The notes beneath the pieces are model-generated. The model ran no database searches, had not been told where the DNA came from, and saw only the letters and a program-made list of their open reading frames with translations. The translations under genes were made by a program, and so were the position numbers. A stretch of DNA of 64,000 nt, from positions 1,364,001-1,428,000 of the forward strand of contig NZ_CP166840.1 in NCBI RefSeq assembly GCF_041346925.1, read 5' to 3'. Below are positions 63,278 to 64,000 of the stretch, piece after piece. Source of the DNA: Agaribacterium sp. ZY112 (lineage in GTDB: Bacteria > Pseudomonadota > Gammaproteobacteria > Pseudomonadales > Cellvibrionaceae). Each line of letters begins with the position of its first letter. Positions within the stretch are counted from its first letter, which is position 1.

Positions 63278-64000
63278 AACTTACCGCCTTGATTGCATTG
63301 TTCTATGTTATTTTGATTTATCTTTTTATAAAAATCACTATCTGGCCCAGAAGGCACAATAGAATTTGGATTTAGATCTGAAATAGAGTAATAACCCTGT
63401 TTGATATGGGCTACATTGACAGTTTCAGCTACGTCTTTAATGTCATAGATGTTTTGAATGTAGCGATAGAGATGCGGGTAATCTTCTATTCGTTTTAGAT
63501 TGCATTTAAACAAACCATAATATGCCAAATCGAAACGGATAAGAGTTACAAATAAGCGAATATCACTTTCTGTGAAATGTGAGCCTAGTAAGTATTGGCT
63601 AGTGCTTAGCCTTTTCTCTAACTTGTCTAAGCTTCCAAATAAATTAAATAAGGACTTTTCATAAGCTATTTGAGTTTGTGCAAAACCTGCTTTGTATACC
63701 TCATTGTTGATGTTTTCATATAAAAATAAATTAAGATCGTTTATTTGTTTGATTAATGCTTTGGGGCGTAAATTTATTGTATCTGGACAGCTGTTTTTTT
63801 CTTGCTCGTCGTGTCTTGACCCCTGTTTTGAATTTCTATCCTTTGAGTGTTTTCCATTTGCAAAATCCAAAAAAACTTCATTCATCATAATAAGGATGTC
63901 GGCGCTTTCATTATTGACGATACATTGATTTTTCTTATCCCATAATACCGGTACTGTAGCTCGCCCGTTTACTGTATTAAGGCTGTGGCTATAGAGCTCG
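63274..64000 (-). CDS. yqjG: Glutathionyl-hydroquinone reductase, N-terminus cut by window edge
   Basis: The frame is open to the right edge. Upstream of the internal ATG at 63888 it reads ATVPVLWDKK and IVNNESADILIMMNEVF, the YqjG/ECM4-type thioredoxin-domain end, so the gene continues beyond the window. The C-terminal helical GST domain includes YLLGSHFTESDIRLFVTLIRFD. The catalytic Cys (in the N-terminal CPWA motif of the family) lies outside. The enzyme removes glutathione from glutathionyl-hydroquinones. The segment after residue MMNEVF is Lys/Ser-rich and slightly unusual. Confidence 0.9.
   Translation of the reverse strand, partial: ELYSHSLNTVNGRATVPVLWDKKNQCIVNNESADILIMMNEVFLDFANGKHSKDRNSKQGSRHDEQEKNSCPDTINLRPKALIKQINDLNLFLYENINNEVYKAGFAQTQIAYEKSLFNLFGSLDKLEKRLSTSQYLLGSHFTESDIRLFVTLIRFDLAYYGLFKCNLKRIEDYPHLYRYIQNIYDIKDVAETVNVAHIKQGYYSISDLNPNSIVPSGPDSDFYKKINQNNIEQCNQGGKL

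Overview
The window looks like chromosomal DNA of a marine, agar-degrading gammaproteobacterium with moderate to low GC. Lipoprotein glycoside hydrolases, large TonB-dependent receptors, Ser/Pro/Glu-rich linkers and a Gly-Gly C-terminal anchor suggest the Cellvibrionales/Alteromonadales sphere (Saccharophagus-like). That placement is inference from gene style, not a search result.

About 1-47.6 kb is essentially one red-algal galactan (agar/porphyran) utilisation region. Left part: a leftward set (Zn alcohol dehydrogenase, S-formylglutathione-hydrolase-like esterase, FdhF/YdeP-type molybdenum oxidoreductase) that could take formaldehyde to CO2, with a divergent AraC regulator; a GH3 glycosidase; and an inserted-looking block of ABC exporter plus NtrC/NtrY-type two-component system. 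Middle: a modular GH86 agarase/porphyranase, a class I P450 system (P450, 2Fe-2S ferredoxin, ferredoxin reductase) of the kind that demethylates 6-O-methyl-D-galactose and releases formaldehyde, a flavin-dependent halogenase, two GH50 agarases, and a PhoD-like lipoprotein with a decayed second copy. Right: kdgK-GH117-GH50 operon, a 1.25k-residue TonB receptor with a companion lipoprotein, and the four-gene 3,6-anhydro-L-galactose operon (cycloisomerase, dehydrogenase, KduD-type reductase, aldehyde dehydrogenase), followed by a GntR regulator and eda. Together the genes give extracellular/periplasmic chain cleavage (GH86, GH50), uptake (TonB receptor), cytoplasmic neoagarobiose splitting (GH117), and anhydrogalactose conversion to pyruvate and glyceraldehyde-3-phosphate.

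Shared promoter words suggest the wiring. ATTGTWWACAAT palindromes lie before kdgK, before the anhydrogalactose operon and between gntR and eda. A 15-base identical word lies before both the alcohol dehydrogenase and the P450. LacI-type boxes lie before GH3 and one GH50. GC-rich boxes lie before GH86, phoD-like and the TonB receptor.

From 47.6 kb on the content is more general: an orphan solute-binding protein, a Met-rich TonB receptor, a RegB/RegA-type redox two-component system, an MscS channel, a DesK/NarL-type two-component system with a TPR protein, metE, a 5'-nucleotidase-like lipoprotein, and ygiD plus a partial yqjG at the right edge. No rRNA, tRNA, CRISPR or insertion sequence was recognised.
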